Assembly (NCBI GenBank): GCA_016712345.1
Contig: JADJRH010000001.1
Coordinates: forward strand, 3,162,001-3,226,000
DNA: 64,000 nucleotides
Reading direction: 5' to 3'
Origin: Polyangiaceae bacterium
GTDB lineage: Bacteria > Myxococcota_A > Polyangia > Polyangiales > Polyangiaceae
Positions within the stretch are counted from its first letter, which is position 1. Each line of letters opens with the position of its first letter. Below, one piece after another: positions 54,713-63,296 of this stretch. Under the pieces are notes generated by a model that made no database searches, was not told the origin of the DNA, and was given only the letters and a program-made list of their open reading frames with translations. The position numbers were made by a program, and so were the translations under genes.

Positions 54713-55360
54713 TTGAACAGGGTGAAATTCGGCCGCCGCACGTTTGGCCAACAGGTGCTCGCAACCGCGGCGTTTGGAGCTGTTTTCACCCCCGACAAAA
54801 GCGCTTGGGGCGGTGAACTCACTGCCGAGGAAAAAGCCACTCTCCATTCTGGCCAGTCGGTTACGCGAAACCTTGATTTTGATATCAACGGCGGCGTTTA
54901 CCAGGGCGGCCTTGCGTATCACCTGGCCAACGTACCCGCGGCGATAATTACAAAAATGCTCACCGACGTGAGCGTATACAGCCGCATTTTAGCCCTGACA
55001 CTTGAAGCCCGCGATGATGGCAAAAAGGGTACACATCAGCTTGTGTACCTTAAACACGGCGGCCGGTGGGGCACCGCTGCGTACACATTGCGCGTTGCTC
55101 CAATAGATAACGAAGGTGTCATTCGCTTTTGGATGGATCCGGCTTTTGCCCACGAGGTTGAAGACCTGTGGGGCTTCGTTCGGGTGGAGTCGCTCGGGGC
55201 CGAAAAAAGCCTCGTGACGTACGCGGTGTTGTGTGACCTCGGCAGCGTTATTCGGCTGTTATTCGGCGAGCGCGTGCGCCGTTATGCATTGCAAACGGCG
55301 GGAAATATCTGCCGCGTTGCCGCTGAAAAGGTTGGAGCGGCGGGCGGTTTGATTCCGTAA
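54713..55360 (+). CDS. Exported SRPBCC (START/polyketide-cyclase-like) protein
   Basis: About 215 residues. The N-terminus RVKFGRRTFGQQVLATAAFGAVF looks like a Tat signal (RRTFGQ with a twin Arg). The rest has the alternating strand and long-helix pattern of a hydrophobic-pocket SRPBCC fold, with VPAAIITKMLTDVSVYSRI near the first helix and a final long helix (RYALQTAGNICRVAAEKV). Such proteins bind lipids or other hydrophobic ligands. TTG 54713 was chosen for GAAGG 8 nt upstream; GTG 54722 is an alternative. Ligand unknown. Confidence 0.68.
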   Translation: MNRVKFGRRTFGQQVLATAAFGAVFTPDKSAWGGELTAEEKATLHSGQSVTRNLDFDINGGVYQGGLAYHLANVPAAIITKMLTDVSVYSRILALTLEARDDGKKGTHQLVYLKHGGRWGTAAYTLRVAPIDNEGVIRFWMDPAFAHEVEDLWGFVRVESLGAEKSLVTYAVLCDLGSVIRLLFGERVRRYALQTAGNICRVAAEKVGAAGGLIP

Positions 55361-55460
55361 CCAAATGGATAGTTCACATGTGTACACAAACAGGCAAAAG
55401 CAAGGCAAGAAGGCCAGGCCCGAAGCTGCTACCCGGTGACAGACACCCAGTTCGGATCGC

Positions 55461-55799
55461 GTGGAGGGGGGCCCGCGACGTTCGCTCCTGATCTGTGCAC
55501 GTCTCGCGGGTTCGGTTTCTCCCAAGCGCCCGCGGACGGGGCCCCTTCCCCGCCGCAGTGGCGCGTGGGGCCCAAACCGTACCCGCTCGTTCGCGCACAG
55601 ATCACTCGCTCTCGTCACCCCAAAGGGGGATTGGGGAGTGAGTGACCATTGCGTGATCGAGAGTTGCGGCGAGGGCCCCATTGCGCCCTGCGGCAGGGTA
55701 GGGCCCCGGCCGCGGCGCATTGGGTGGGAAGCCGCAACACGAGACATGCAATGGTCAGGAGCGACCCGTGCGCGGGGGAGGAGGCGCGAGCCTCCTCCA
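55461..55799. other. Structured non-coding element (candidate ncRNA or MITE-like repeat)
   Basis: Nested inverted repeats. The ends GTGGAGG (55461-55467) and CCTCCAC (about 55793-55799) match. TCGCTCCTGA (55482-55491) pairs with TCAGGAGCGA (55755-55764). Inside are two domains: GATCTGTGC (55490-55498) with GCACAGATC (55595-55603), extended by CGGGTTCGGTTT-like pairing; and GACCATTGC (55644-55652) with GCAATGGTC (55748-55756), extended by GTTGCGGC (55663-55670) with GCCGCAAC (55731-55738). A perfect 9-bp hairpin with a GCGA tetraloop lies at 55777-55798. Open frames crossing it have no protein character. The flanks 55361-55460 and 55800-55949 hold nothing else coding. Confidence 0.6.
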
Positions 55800-55821
55800 C
55801 TGGGAAAAGACTGGAGCACCC

Positions 55822-55844
55822 AGCCGATATTTCTCGGCTTTCTC
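55822..55844 (+). terminator. Terminator-like hairpin after the structured element
   Basis: AGCCGA-TATTTC-TCGGCT (55822-55839) followed by TTCTC. A surrounding dyad GAGCACC (55814-55820) / GGTGCTC (55888-55894) is also present. If the element is transcribed on the plus strand, this is a reasonable 3' end. Confidence 0.4.
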
Positions 55845-55949
55845 AAATCACTAATCTTCTGATTTTACTCACGATTCAAACCAATTGGTGCTCTAGGTGG
55901 GGTCGATCCATAAAAGACACAACACTGCTCGCGACGACGCGGGCGAGGG

Positions 55950-57794
55950 TTAATGGGCGGACGCGTGTTTTCGCGCGCAGCGAGGCACAATGCCTTTTTT
56001 GATTTGCCCCGGATTCATTGCTTCCATTCTAAAAAATGAATGGAACATGTATTGACATACCTGGCAAACGTCCACGAGATCACCTTCATTAAAGTAGCGT
56101 GACGCGCTCGCGCGAACGGCAATGCCACCTTCCCCAATTTCACCGAGCGCTTCTTTGAGTTGCTCGGTGTCGTTTATCTCTTCAATCCCATGGCTTTGCT
56201 GCCAAGAGTTTAAGTAGTTTGAAAGGGCATTTTGCGGTGCGCAGCGGCCGCCGGGGACCACCGTTTTTACGTCGGTGTTTTCAGCCAATGCGTGCACCCA
56301 ATCACTGTACCACTCGGTAAACGTGTTATGCGTTGGGATAAGACCCAATCCGGCGCTGCGAACGTCGGCCCAAACGCTGCCGGCCCTCGGCCCGCGAATC
56401 ACCAGAATGCTAAAATAACCGCAGCCCATGTGCGCGAGTGCAATGGTACCTGCAACGGTTTCATCCCCTTCAAACGCGGCCAACTCGGCCTCGTTCATTG
56501 CGTCGGTATCGGGGTTGTAACGGCGGGTATGTTTAAACTCACCCTTTAAACTTTGGAGCTGCTCGGGCGCGTCAAACGGCAATAATCCGTAATAGGGCCC
56601 CGCGCCCGACTCTGCCACATGGATTAAAAACGCCTTGTAATCGGCTGGAACTTCAATTCCGTATTCTTCTTCAATATCGTCGATTTTCTCTTCGGCGAGC
56701 GCTTTACCCCAACGGTATTGGTGAACCGACGCTCCAAAACGCGTTAAGTCGGGGTCATGGGTTGCCAAGTGATCCACGCCGATCGCGATATGATCAATAA
56801 ACGAATGGTTTACAGCGGGCTCCACGCGCGGGTGGAGCCAAGCCGCCTGCGCACGCCGTAACCATGTTCGAGCCTCGGAGTTTTCACCCTCCAATTCCGA
56901 CAGCGTGAAGAGGTCTGTATACGCCTCCCCACCCCCATTTTCGAGGGCTTTGTAAAAGAGAGACGCCGGCCGCGCCGTGGGGTGGTCGGGTTGTTTTTGC
57001 AATACTGCGCCGAACAGGCCGAGACCCTCGGTCCATTGTCCAATATCGCAGAGCATGATTGCGAGATCGGTTTTGGCGTCTTGGTTATTGGGATCGCGCG
57101 AAATCGCCGATTCAAAAGCGGCGCGTGCTCCATCAAAGTCTTCGTTTTCGCGCAGCGCATAAGCGAGCGCCAATGCCGTAACAAACGTGGGTTGCAATCG
57201 CTCGGCGGCCCGCGCGGCGCCGATGGCGTCGTGGAGCCTGCGGGCTTTTCGCATTAGCAGCGATTTCACCCAGCACAGCGCCGCGGATTTCTCGCCGAAA
57301 ACGTCGAGCACGTTGGCCACTTCTCCCACCTCGGCCTGGGCATCTTCATTGAGGTGATCTCCCGCATAACCGCGCACGAAAAGCACGGCCGCCGCGGTTA
57401 ATGCATCGACATCCACCTTATCGATTGCGCCCGGTTCTGATAAAAATCCGCGGGCCCAGCGAATAAACAGAGCGCGCGGCTCGGCACCAAACGTTCGAAT
57501 TAACAGCACCAATGCCGAAGTGAAATCGCCCGAGCGAGCGCACGCCGCAGCGCGAACCGCCACCGTTGCAAAAAACGGCCGTTCGCCGAGCGGGGCGATC
57601 TTATCGGGATCGTTATTGCCCGCGCTCAATACGGCATCGAGAACCGACAGCCATTCAGGCCGGAGCGGATCATGCGCCAGAGCCAACCCCACGTGGGCCG
57701 CCGCGGCCTGCACGTCGCCCATTGTCAGAGCGCGTTTGGCGGCCTCGATTTCCTGTTCGGGGGTACGCTCCGCGGCTTCGTCGTGGGTGGTCAT
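55950..57794 (-). CDS. TPR protein with SMI1/KNR4-like domain
   Basis: A 614-residue cytoplasmic protein. Residues about 10-330 are helical repeats of TPR type (AARAAERLQPTFVTALALAYALRENEDFDGARAAFESA). Residues about 370-530 fit the SMI1/KNR4 (SUKH) fold: IDDIEEEYGIEVPADYKAFLIHV, GPYYGLLPFD, and later GYFSILVIRGPRAGSVWAD. A C-terminal Cys pair (CQVCQYMFHSF) is present. SUKH proteins often serve as immunity to toxins in polymorphic systems, but orphan ones occur widely. The start is ATG 57794 with GGGGAGG upstream; the frame to 57953 is not used. No toxin gene is adjacent. It is divergent from the permease gene. Confidence 0.75.
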   Translation of the reverse strand: MTTHDEAAERTPEQEIEAAKRALTMGDVQAAAAHVGLALAHDPLRPEWLSVLDAVLSAGNNDPDKIAPLGERPFFATVAVRAAACARSGDFTSALVLLIRTFGAEPRALFIRWARGFLSEPGAIDKVDVDALTAAAVLFVRGYAGDHLNEDAQAEVGEVANVLDVFGEKSAALCWVKSLLMRKARRLHDAIGAARAAERLQPTFVTALALAYALRENEDFDGARAAFESAISRDPNNQDAKTDLAIMLCDIGQWTEGLGLFGAVLQKQPDHPTARPASLFYKALENGGGEAYTDLFTLSELEGENSEARTWLRRAQAAWLHPRVEPAVNHSFIDHIAIGVDHLATHDPDLTRFGASVHQYRWGKALAEEKIDDIEEEYGIEVPADYKAFLIHVAESGAGPYYGLLPFDAPEQLQSLKGEFKHTRRYNPDTDAMNEAELAAFEGDETVAGTIALAHMGCGYFSILVIRGPRAGSVWADVRSAGLGLIPTHNTFTEWYSDWVHALAENTDVKTVVPGGRCAPQNALSNYLNSWQQSHGIEEINDTEQLKEALGEIGEGGIAVRASASRYFNEGDLVDVCQVCQYMFHSFFRMEAMNPGQIKKGIVPRCARKHASAH

Positions 57795-57865
57795 AACCTC
57801 CCCTAAGCATACGCCGCCAATTCGGCCAAGAAACCGGCGCCAACCTCGTGGTAAGGTCCGCGCCA

Positions 57866-58798
57866 ATGCTGCGCCGGGTGTTCGCCGTCGCGATGAACAC
57901 GTATCGCGAATCTGTCCGCGCCCGCATTTTGATCGGGCTTGCGGCCGCGGCATTTGCCGTTTCTTTTTACTCGCTGATCATCGGTGCGTACACATTGAAG
58001 TACGCACCCCGCGTCGTGTCCAACATCGGAACCGCGTCGCTCTCGTTTTACAGCATTGTCGTGGCGGTGCTTATCGGAGCCACGTCGCTCCATCGCGAAC
58101 TCGAACAGAAAACAATCTTTCCGATATTGGCCCGCCCCATTCGCCGAACTGAATATTTGGCCGGCAAATACCTGGGAACGTTGCTCACGCTGGGCACGTT
58201 CGTTATGGCCGACGCGGGGCTGATTCTCTTTCTCGGCGGCGCGCTCGGCGGCCGACCCATTGAATTGGTGTTTGGACTCGGCGGCCTTCTCGTTCTCGGT
58301 CTGGCCCTTGCCATGATCAAATGGCCCGCGGCGCGAACATACGGGCCCATTCCATGGGCGTTTTTGGTGATGGTCGCGGGCGCGTGGCTTTGCGGAAGCG
58401 CACCCGATGAACGCCGCGTCATTTTGGGATCGGCGCTTTTATCGATCATTGAAGTGAGCGTTGTGGTGTCGCTCACATTGTTGTTCTCGTCGTTTTCCAC
58501 GCCGTTTTTGTCGGCGATTTTAACGCTCGGGCTCGTTGTGGCGTTTCGCAATGCAGATCTGCTCGCCAAAATGCCTGTGAAACAAGTGGGGCCGTTGCTG
58601 CACAGCTTCTTTTTCTACATGTCCAAAGTGGTGCCCAACCTTCAGATCTACGTGCCGCCGAGACCGTTGCTCACCGGTGAAGCGCTCGACGCAAATGTAC
58701 CTTTGTACTTTGCTCGGGCGGCCGTTCATGGAGTCGCCTGGTCGGCGGGTCTTTTTGCAAGTGCCTCTTTTATCTTTAAACGCCGCGATTTCTTGTGA
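57866..58798 (+). CDS. ABC-2 type membrane permease
   Basis: A 310-residue integral membrane protein with about six helices. It begins MLRRVFAVAMNTYRESVRARIL, the standard start of ABC-2-type permeases of the gliding/CcmB-like class, and has a cytoplasmic loop RELEQKTIFPILARPIRRTEYLAGKYLG typical of the family. An ABC ATPase gene is not adjacent, so the partner must be elsewhere. ATG 57866 (MLRRV) chosen. The stop overlaps the next GTG (GTGA). Confidence 0.8.
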   Translation: MLRRVFAVAMNTYRESVRARILIGLAAAAFAVSFYSLIIGAYTLKYAPRVVSNIGTASLSFYSIVVAVLIGATSLHRELEQKTIFPILARPIRRTEYLAGKYLGTLLTLGTFVMADAGLILFLGGALGGRPIELVFGLGGLLVLGLALAMIKWPAARTYGPIPWAFLVMVAGAWLCGSAPDERRVILGSALLSIIEVSVVVSLTLLFSSFSTPFLSAILTLGLVVAFRNADLLAKMPVKQVGPLLHSFFFYMSKVVPNLQIYVPPRPLLTGEALDANVPLYFARAAVHGVAWSAGLFASASFIFKRRDFL

Positions 58799-59469
58799 TC
58801 ACAACCCTCCTCCGCACCGCCAAAATCCTTTTGGTGATCGGTGTGATCACGGCGGCGCTCACAGCTCGTGTACTCATTTCAGGTGAACGGGAAATTGCGC
58901 TCAGCACCGCGGCGCTGAGGTCCGGCGATCCACATGCTGCGGCCCTTCATGCTCGGCGAGCGGCGGGGTTTTATGCGCCTGGAGCGCCGCACGTTCGTGT
59001 TGCTTATGAACGTTTGATTGCGCTCGCCCAAAAAGCCGAGAGTGCGGGCGACAGAAAAACAGCCATGTTCGCATGGGAAGGTGTACGCACCGCCGCAATT
59101 GAAACCAAATGGCTTATTATTCCCCACGCGGAAGATCTGGCTCGCGCCAATGCAGAATTGGCTCGATTACAAGCCTCAGAACCTCGCCCACCCGGAACTC
59201 GAACCGACCCTGTGGCCTCCATTGAACGTGATGCGCTCGCAGCGTTGGCGCGCGATGAAAGCCCTCACACCGCGTGGGTGGTTGCTTTGCTTATCGGATT
59301 TTGGCGTGGGTTGTGGGGGCCGCTTTGGTCGTTTTTCGCGGCGTCACGCGCACCGGACAACCTGTTTGGTCGCAGGCCCGCGGGCCGACGGCGATCACAA
59401 TCGCCGGGATCGCTATTTGGCTTATCGCGATCTGGCGCGCGTAGCGCATCGGGTTTTGTGTACACTTAA
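58795..59469 (+). CDS. Membrane-anchored unknown protein
   Basis: A 224-residue protein with an N-terminal helix (about 8-25), a helical repeat-like segment (ALRSGDPHAAALHARRAAGFY, YERLIALAQKAESAGDRKTAMFAW) and a second hydrophobic segment near 160-180 (VVALLIGFWRGLWGPLWSFF), then a Gly/Arg/Ser tail. GTG 58795 is coupled to the permease. The last codons (GTG TAC ACT TAA) are a GTGTACAC palindrome, and the stop overlaps the convergent hemY stop by 3-4 nt. Likely an accessory of the permease; function unknown. Confidence 0.65.
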   Translation: MITTLLRTAKILLVIGVITAALTARVLISGEREIALSTAALRSGDPHAAALHARRAAGFYAPGAPHVRVAYERLIALAQKAESAGDRKTAMFAWEGVRTAAIETKWLIIPHAEDLARANAELARLQASEPRPPGTRTDPVASIERDALAALARDESPHTAWVVALLIGFWRGLWGPLWSFFAASRAPDNLFGRRPAGRRRSQSPGSLFGLSRSGARSASGFVYT

Positions 59470-60922
59470 TCGGCGAGCACACGTTTGGCGAGATCGGTTG
59501 CCTGGCGAACGCAGTCGGGAATGCCCACGCCGTCCATGGCAGCGCCCACAACAAACAGGCCCGGATGGGCTTTTTCTTTGGCGCGAACGCGTGCCACCCG
59601 CGCGTCGTGTCCGAGCACCGGTTGAGCGCTTGCCCGCTCATGACGGTACACACGCGCAAGCGTTGGCTCGCCGCTTGTCCCAACGAGTTTTTGAAGCTCG
59701 CTCGCCGCAATGCGAATCAGCTCCGCATCGGGCACGGAGAGCATGTCTTCGCGGCCCGCACCGCCCATAAAAACGCGGAACAACGCCGCGTCGTCGGGGG
59801 CTCTTCCTGCCCATTTGCTCGACAAAAAAGTCACCGCCATAATGGGCTGATCGCTCTTGTCGGTGGTGATGATGCCGGTGGCGTTGAGCGCGTGATTCAC
59901 GCTGCTCCGAGTGTACGCAAGGCCCACAACAGCGCTCGAAACATAGGGCACTTCGCCCAGATCGCGCGCCATTTCATCATCCACCTCACGAATCACGTCG
60001 GCGATTGCGTACCCTTGCATGCCCAATATCGCCGCGTCGCACTCCAGCGTTTCGAGCCCGCTCGGGCCGGCGATGTGTACTTTGTATCGCGCCGAATTGC
60101 CTTGTTTTGCAGCATCGGTCGCGATTTTTTCAACGCGGACAATTCGCGTTTCGGTGCGAACGTCGGCGCCCAGATCGCGCACCGCTTTTACAAGCGCGTC
60201 CACAAATTCACCCAAGCCGTTGGGGAATGAATGAAACACCGACGGCGGCGGACCCCCTTTGCTCTTCGCCGCGCGCTGCTTCATCTCTGTTCGTGCGCCT
60301 ATGACGAGGCTGCCGTATTTTTTTCAAGCTCCACAAGCTGCGGAAATGTGGCTCGCATGCTGAGCTTTTCAACATCACCCGCGAACACACCACCGAGAAG
60401 CGGCGCCCCTATTTTTTGAAGCACTTCGCTTCCGAAACGCCGGCGAACGAACGACGCGATCGACTCGTCGTCGGGCGTTGATTTTCGCGGCAATATCAGG
60501 TCAAACCCGGCGCGCGCTTTGCCAACGGGAGAGAGCAAACGCGTTTTTAGAAACGGCCACACCTGGGTTGGAACCGTGAGAAGCATTCCTTCGGGGAACG
60601 GGTGTACACGTCCTCGATCGAGCACCAAAACCCGCCGATTTTCAGGCGTCGTGCCGATCAGGCGATCACCCAAACCAAGTTCTTTTGCGAGCGCCGAAGC
60701 GTGCGGTTTTGCGGTGACCCACGCATCGGGGCCGCCGTCGATCACAAATCCGCCCGTGCGTTCTGTGCGAACGTTTCCGCCCAGGCGATTGCGCGTTTCA
60801 ATCAGCGTCACTTTAACGGGGCGGCCATTTGCATTTTTACCCGCTTTTAACAGCCGATACGCCGCTGTTAAGCCGCTCACTCCCCCGCCGCCGATCACCA
60901 CGGAAAACGCGTTTTCGCTCAT
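59466..60922 (-). pseudogene. hemY: Protoporphyrinogen oxidase (HemY type), frameshifted at an A7 run
   Basis: The N-terminal part starts ATG 60922 (MSENAFSVVIGGGGVSGL, FAD-binding GxGxxG; TRNRLGGNVRTE; GGPDAW) and ends at TAG 60299-60301. The C-terminal part continues in another frame from about 60317 down to 59466, with GGPPPSVFHSFPNGLGEFV and the final FAD motif GLFVVGAAMDGVGIPDCV. The break is at T7 on the plus strand (60318-60324), A7 in the mRNA. One extra A restores GAA AAA AAA TAC GGC and a continuous 485-residue enzyme of normal length. It may be a sequencing indel, a real mutation or -1 slippage. The ATG overlaps the hemE stop (ATGA). Confidence 0.85.
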
Positions 60923-61950
60923 GCGACCTCGAACGGAAGCGCCGTTTCGTGAACGGCGTCGATCACCGCTTTCACCGTGTCCACAGGCACCTCGGGAACA
61001 ATGCCGTGACCGAGATTGAAGATGTGCCCCGGCCTGCCGCCCGCTTCGCGCACAATCTGTTTCGCGCGGCGTACAGCAACGTCGACCGGCGCCAAAAGAA
61101 GCATTGGATCGAGGTTTCCTTGAATGGCACGGTCGTGCCCGATGCGCTTCCACGCCTCGGCCAATCGCACGCGATGGTCCACGCCGATCACGGTGCCACC
61201 CGCGTCGCGTTGCAGCTCCAAAAGAGCGCTCGTTCCCGTTCCAAAGTGAATAACGGGCACACCCGTTGTTTCGAGATCTTTGAGAATGTGAGCCACATGC
61301 GGCATCACGTATTGCTCGTAATCTGAAGGCGAAAGTGCGCCGATCCACGAGTCAAAAAGTTGAACCGCCTGCGCGCCCGCTTCCACCTGCGCTCGCAGAT
61401 AACGCCTAACAACCTCGGCGATTTTGCTCATGAGCAAATTCCACGCGTCGGGGTCGCTCCACATCAAACACTTTGAAATGCGGTAGTCGTTCGACTTGCC
61501 ACCTTCGATCAAGTAGCTCGCGATGGTGAACGGAGCGCCGGCAAAGCCGATGAGCGGCACTTTGAGTTCTTTGCGAAGCAGGCGAATGGCTTGGAGCACA
61601 TACCCGAGGCCTTCTTCAGCTTCGAATACGCGCAATTTCTCGATGGCCGCGCGATCACGAACCGGCGAGTGGATGATCGGTCCCTCTCCTTTTGCAAACT
61701 CAAAAGGAGCGCCCATGGGCTCTAAAGGAAGCAAAATGTCGGCGAACAAGATCGCCGCGTCCATCCCCAATCGAAGCGGTTGGAGCGTTACTTCCACCGC
61801 AAGCTCGGGCGTTTTACAAATCTCCAAAAGCGTGTGTTTCGCGCGCAGAGCCCTGTATTCTGACATGTAGCGTCCGGCCTGACGCATCATCCAAACGGGC
61901 GTCACGTCCACGGGTTCGCGGCGACATGCTCGGAGGAATCGATCCAACAT
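60919..61950 (-). CDS. hemE: Uroporphyrinogen decarboxylase
   Basis: A 343-residue cytosolic enzyme of heme synthesis that removes four carboxyl groups from uroporphyrinogen III. It has the N-terminal signature PVWMMRQAGRYMSEYRALR, the Asp-bearing FADILLPLEPMG, GFAGAPFTIASYLIEG, and FNLGHGIVPEVPVD near the end. ATG 61950 (MLDRFLRACRREP) is used; TTG 61986 is in frame. It precedes hemY with ATGA overlap, giving a hemE-hemY unit. Confidence 0.97.
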   Translation of the reverse strand: MLDRFLRACRREPVDVTPVWMMRQAGRYMSEYRALRAKHTLLEICKTPELAVEVTLQPLRLGMDAAILFADILLPLEPMGAPFEFAKGEGPIIHSPVRDRAAIEKLRVFEAEEGLGYVLQAIRLLRKELKVPLIGFAGAPFTIASYLIEGGKSNDYRISKCLMWSDPDAWNLLMSKIAEVVRRYLRAQVEAGAQAVQLFDSWIGALSPSDYEQYVMPHVAHILKDLETTGVPVIHFGTGTSALLELQRDAGGTVIGVDHRVRLAEAWKRIGHDRAIQGNLDPMLLLAPVDVAVRRAKQIVREAGGRPGHIFNLGHGIVPEVPVDTVKAVIDAVHETALPFEVA

Positions 61951-62047
61951 GGCGCCGTGTTTCGCCGCACCGACAGGCGAGTGCAATGATAAATGCTGCG
62001 CGCATTTTCGCTTCGCAATAATCAGCCTTGAGATCTAGGCAAATCTC

Positions 62048-62848
62048 TCACTGTTTTTGGCGAGCCTCCCACCTTTCCAATCGAAAGATCAACTCGGTGG
62101 CACCCGCGGCGCCCACGGGAAGCGCCAAGAAAAGTCCACACGGGATCAGCATCAACAACACCAGTCCGAGACCAAAACCCATGACGGCGCCCAGGTGACG
62201 TCGCAGCAGCGCAAACCGCTCACGAACAGGCATTCCGCGAATGGAAAGGGGATAGTCACACAGATCCCACGAGAGCATGAGCGCCGCGACGAGCACCTTG
62301 AGCGGCGTTGCCACGATCGCGGCGGGCGGAAAGATCACTTCAATCAAGAAGAGAAGCGCAAGGATTGGAACGCTGAGTACACTTGTGAGAAGCAGCCCTT
62401 CAATCGAGCGCCAAATGTCAGCCAAAAGGCTTGTTTCAGGCCACTTCGGCGCGCCAAGTGTACCTTCCACCTTGCGAACAATTTTTTCGAGCGCGGGACC
62501 GGAGAGAGGTTGAGCGAGCAAAAAACCCACTAAAATGCCTACGATCACAGAAAAAATGGCCACCAGCACGCGCACGACAATCCCCAGCACACCGTGACCT
62601 TTGTGAGCCCACTGCCCCAATAGCGGCGTCACCAATTTGGGCAAAAATCCCGCTCCCAAACCGCCGACAACAAGTGTTATACCCACAAAAAACACAACCG
62701 GGACTAGCGCGTAGGGCCACGCCGCCGGGTTTGCTGTGAGAAAGCGCAACCCCGAAAATAGCGACACAACGCCGGCGCCAAACCCCGGTTCGGTCCGATC
62801 TTCGGCGAGGGTTTTGGTGGGCGCAGTCTGCAATGCTGATGGGTTCAT
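62048..62848 (-). CDS. EI24/CysZ-like membrane protein
   Basis: A 266-residue protein with about four to five helices. GAGVVSLFSGLRFLTANPAAWPYALVPV opens the EI24 domain. PLSGPALEKIVRKVEG, IWRSIEGLLLTSVLSVPILALLFLI and WDLCDYPLSIRGMPVRERFALLR are typical of the family, which includes sulfate permease-like CysZ. It lies 97 nt upstream of hemE on the same strand. Transport of sulfate is possible but not shown; the cysTWA genes are far away. Confidence 0.8.
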   Translation of the reverse strand: MNPSALQTAPTKTLAEDRTEPGFGAGVVSLFSGLRFLTANPAAWPYALVPVVFFVGITLVVGGLGAGFLPKLVTPLLGQWAHKGHGVLGIVVRVLVAIFSVIVGILVGFLLAQPLSGPALEKIVRKVEGTLGAPKWPETSLLADIWRSIEGLLLTSVLSVPILALLFLIEVIFPPAAIVATPLKVLVAALMLSWDLCDYPLSIRGMPVRERFALLRRHLGAVMGFGLGLVLLMLIPCGLFLALPVGAAGATELIFRLERWEARQKQ

Positions 62849-62932
62849 TCGCGTTTCATTCTATGCCCGACATTTCCGCCGATTGAAGGCTCGCTCATTG
62901 CGTCCGCTAAAAAGCTTCGATAAGGCACATTC

Positions 62933-63289
62933 ATGGGTTCTTCCGCGCGCACCGCTTTTTCGTTGTGTACACTCACCGCGCTCACCCTTTTCGGGGCTTT
63001 CGCCTGCGGCGGTGGCAAACCTAAACAAGCTGAAGAGCCCGACCCGCTCAAAGACACGGGCCAAGACATGGCCGCTCCCGACACCGCGGCCGCAGAAGGC
63101 GCCAAAAATGACCCCGCGGGTGAAGAGGCAATGCACGCCAAGTGCTGCGCGCAATGCAAAGAAGCGGCAGAAAAAGACAGGTCGGGCCAAAACCCCGACA
63201 CCATTCCCTGCGCCGACTACTCAGACCTTCAGCCGTGGTGCACCGAACATTTTCGCGTAAAGCCCACCATGGCGTCGGCCTGCAAGTAG
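62933..63289 (+). CDS. Small Cys-rich lipoprotein
   Basis: A 118-residue exported protein: signal MGSSARTAFSLCTLTALTLF, with a weak lipobox AFAC at about residue 25. An acidic Ala-rich linker follows, and a mature part has six Cys (AKCCAQCKEAAEK, CADYSDLQPWC, ACK) that could form disulfides or bind metal. No family recognised. It is followed 7 nt later by the MCE gene, so it may be an accessory of that lipid-transport system. ATG 62933. Contains a GTGTACAC copy (62965-62972). Confidence 0.7.
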   Translation: MGSSARTAFSLCTLTALTLFGAFACGGGKPKQAEEPDPLKDTGQDMAAPDTAAAEGAKNDPAGEEAMHAKCCAQCKEAAEKDRSGQNPDTIPCADYSDLQPWCTEHFRVKPTMASACK

Positions 63290-63296
63290 AGGCTTT

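Noticed and set aside
55259..55862. Overlapping open frames on both strands across the 55.4-55.8 kb element
   Set aside because: Arg/Gly/Pro-rich products that follow from the GC-rich inverted repeats; start sites unsupported.
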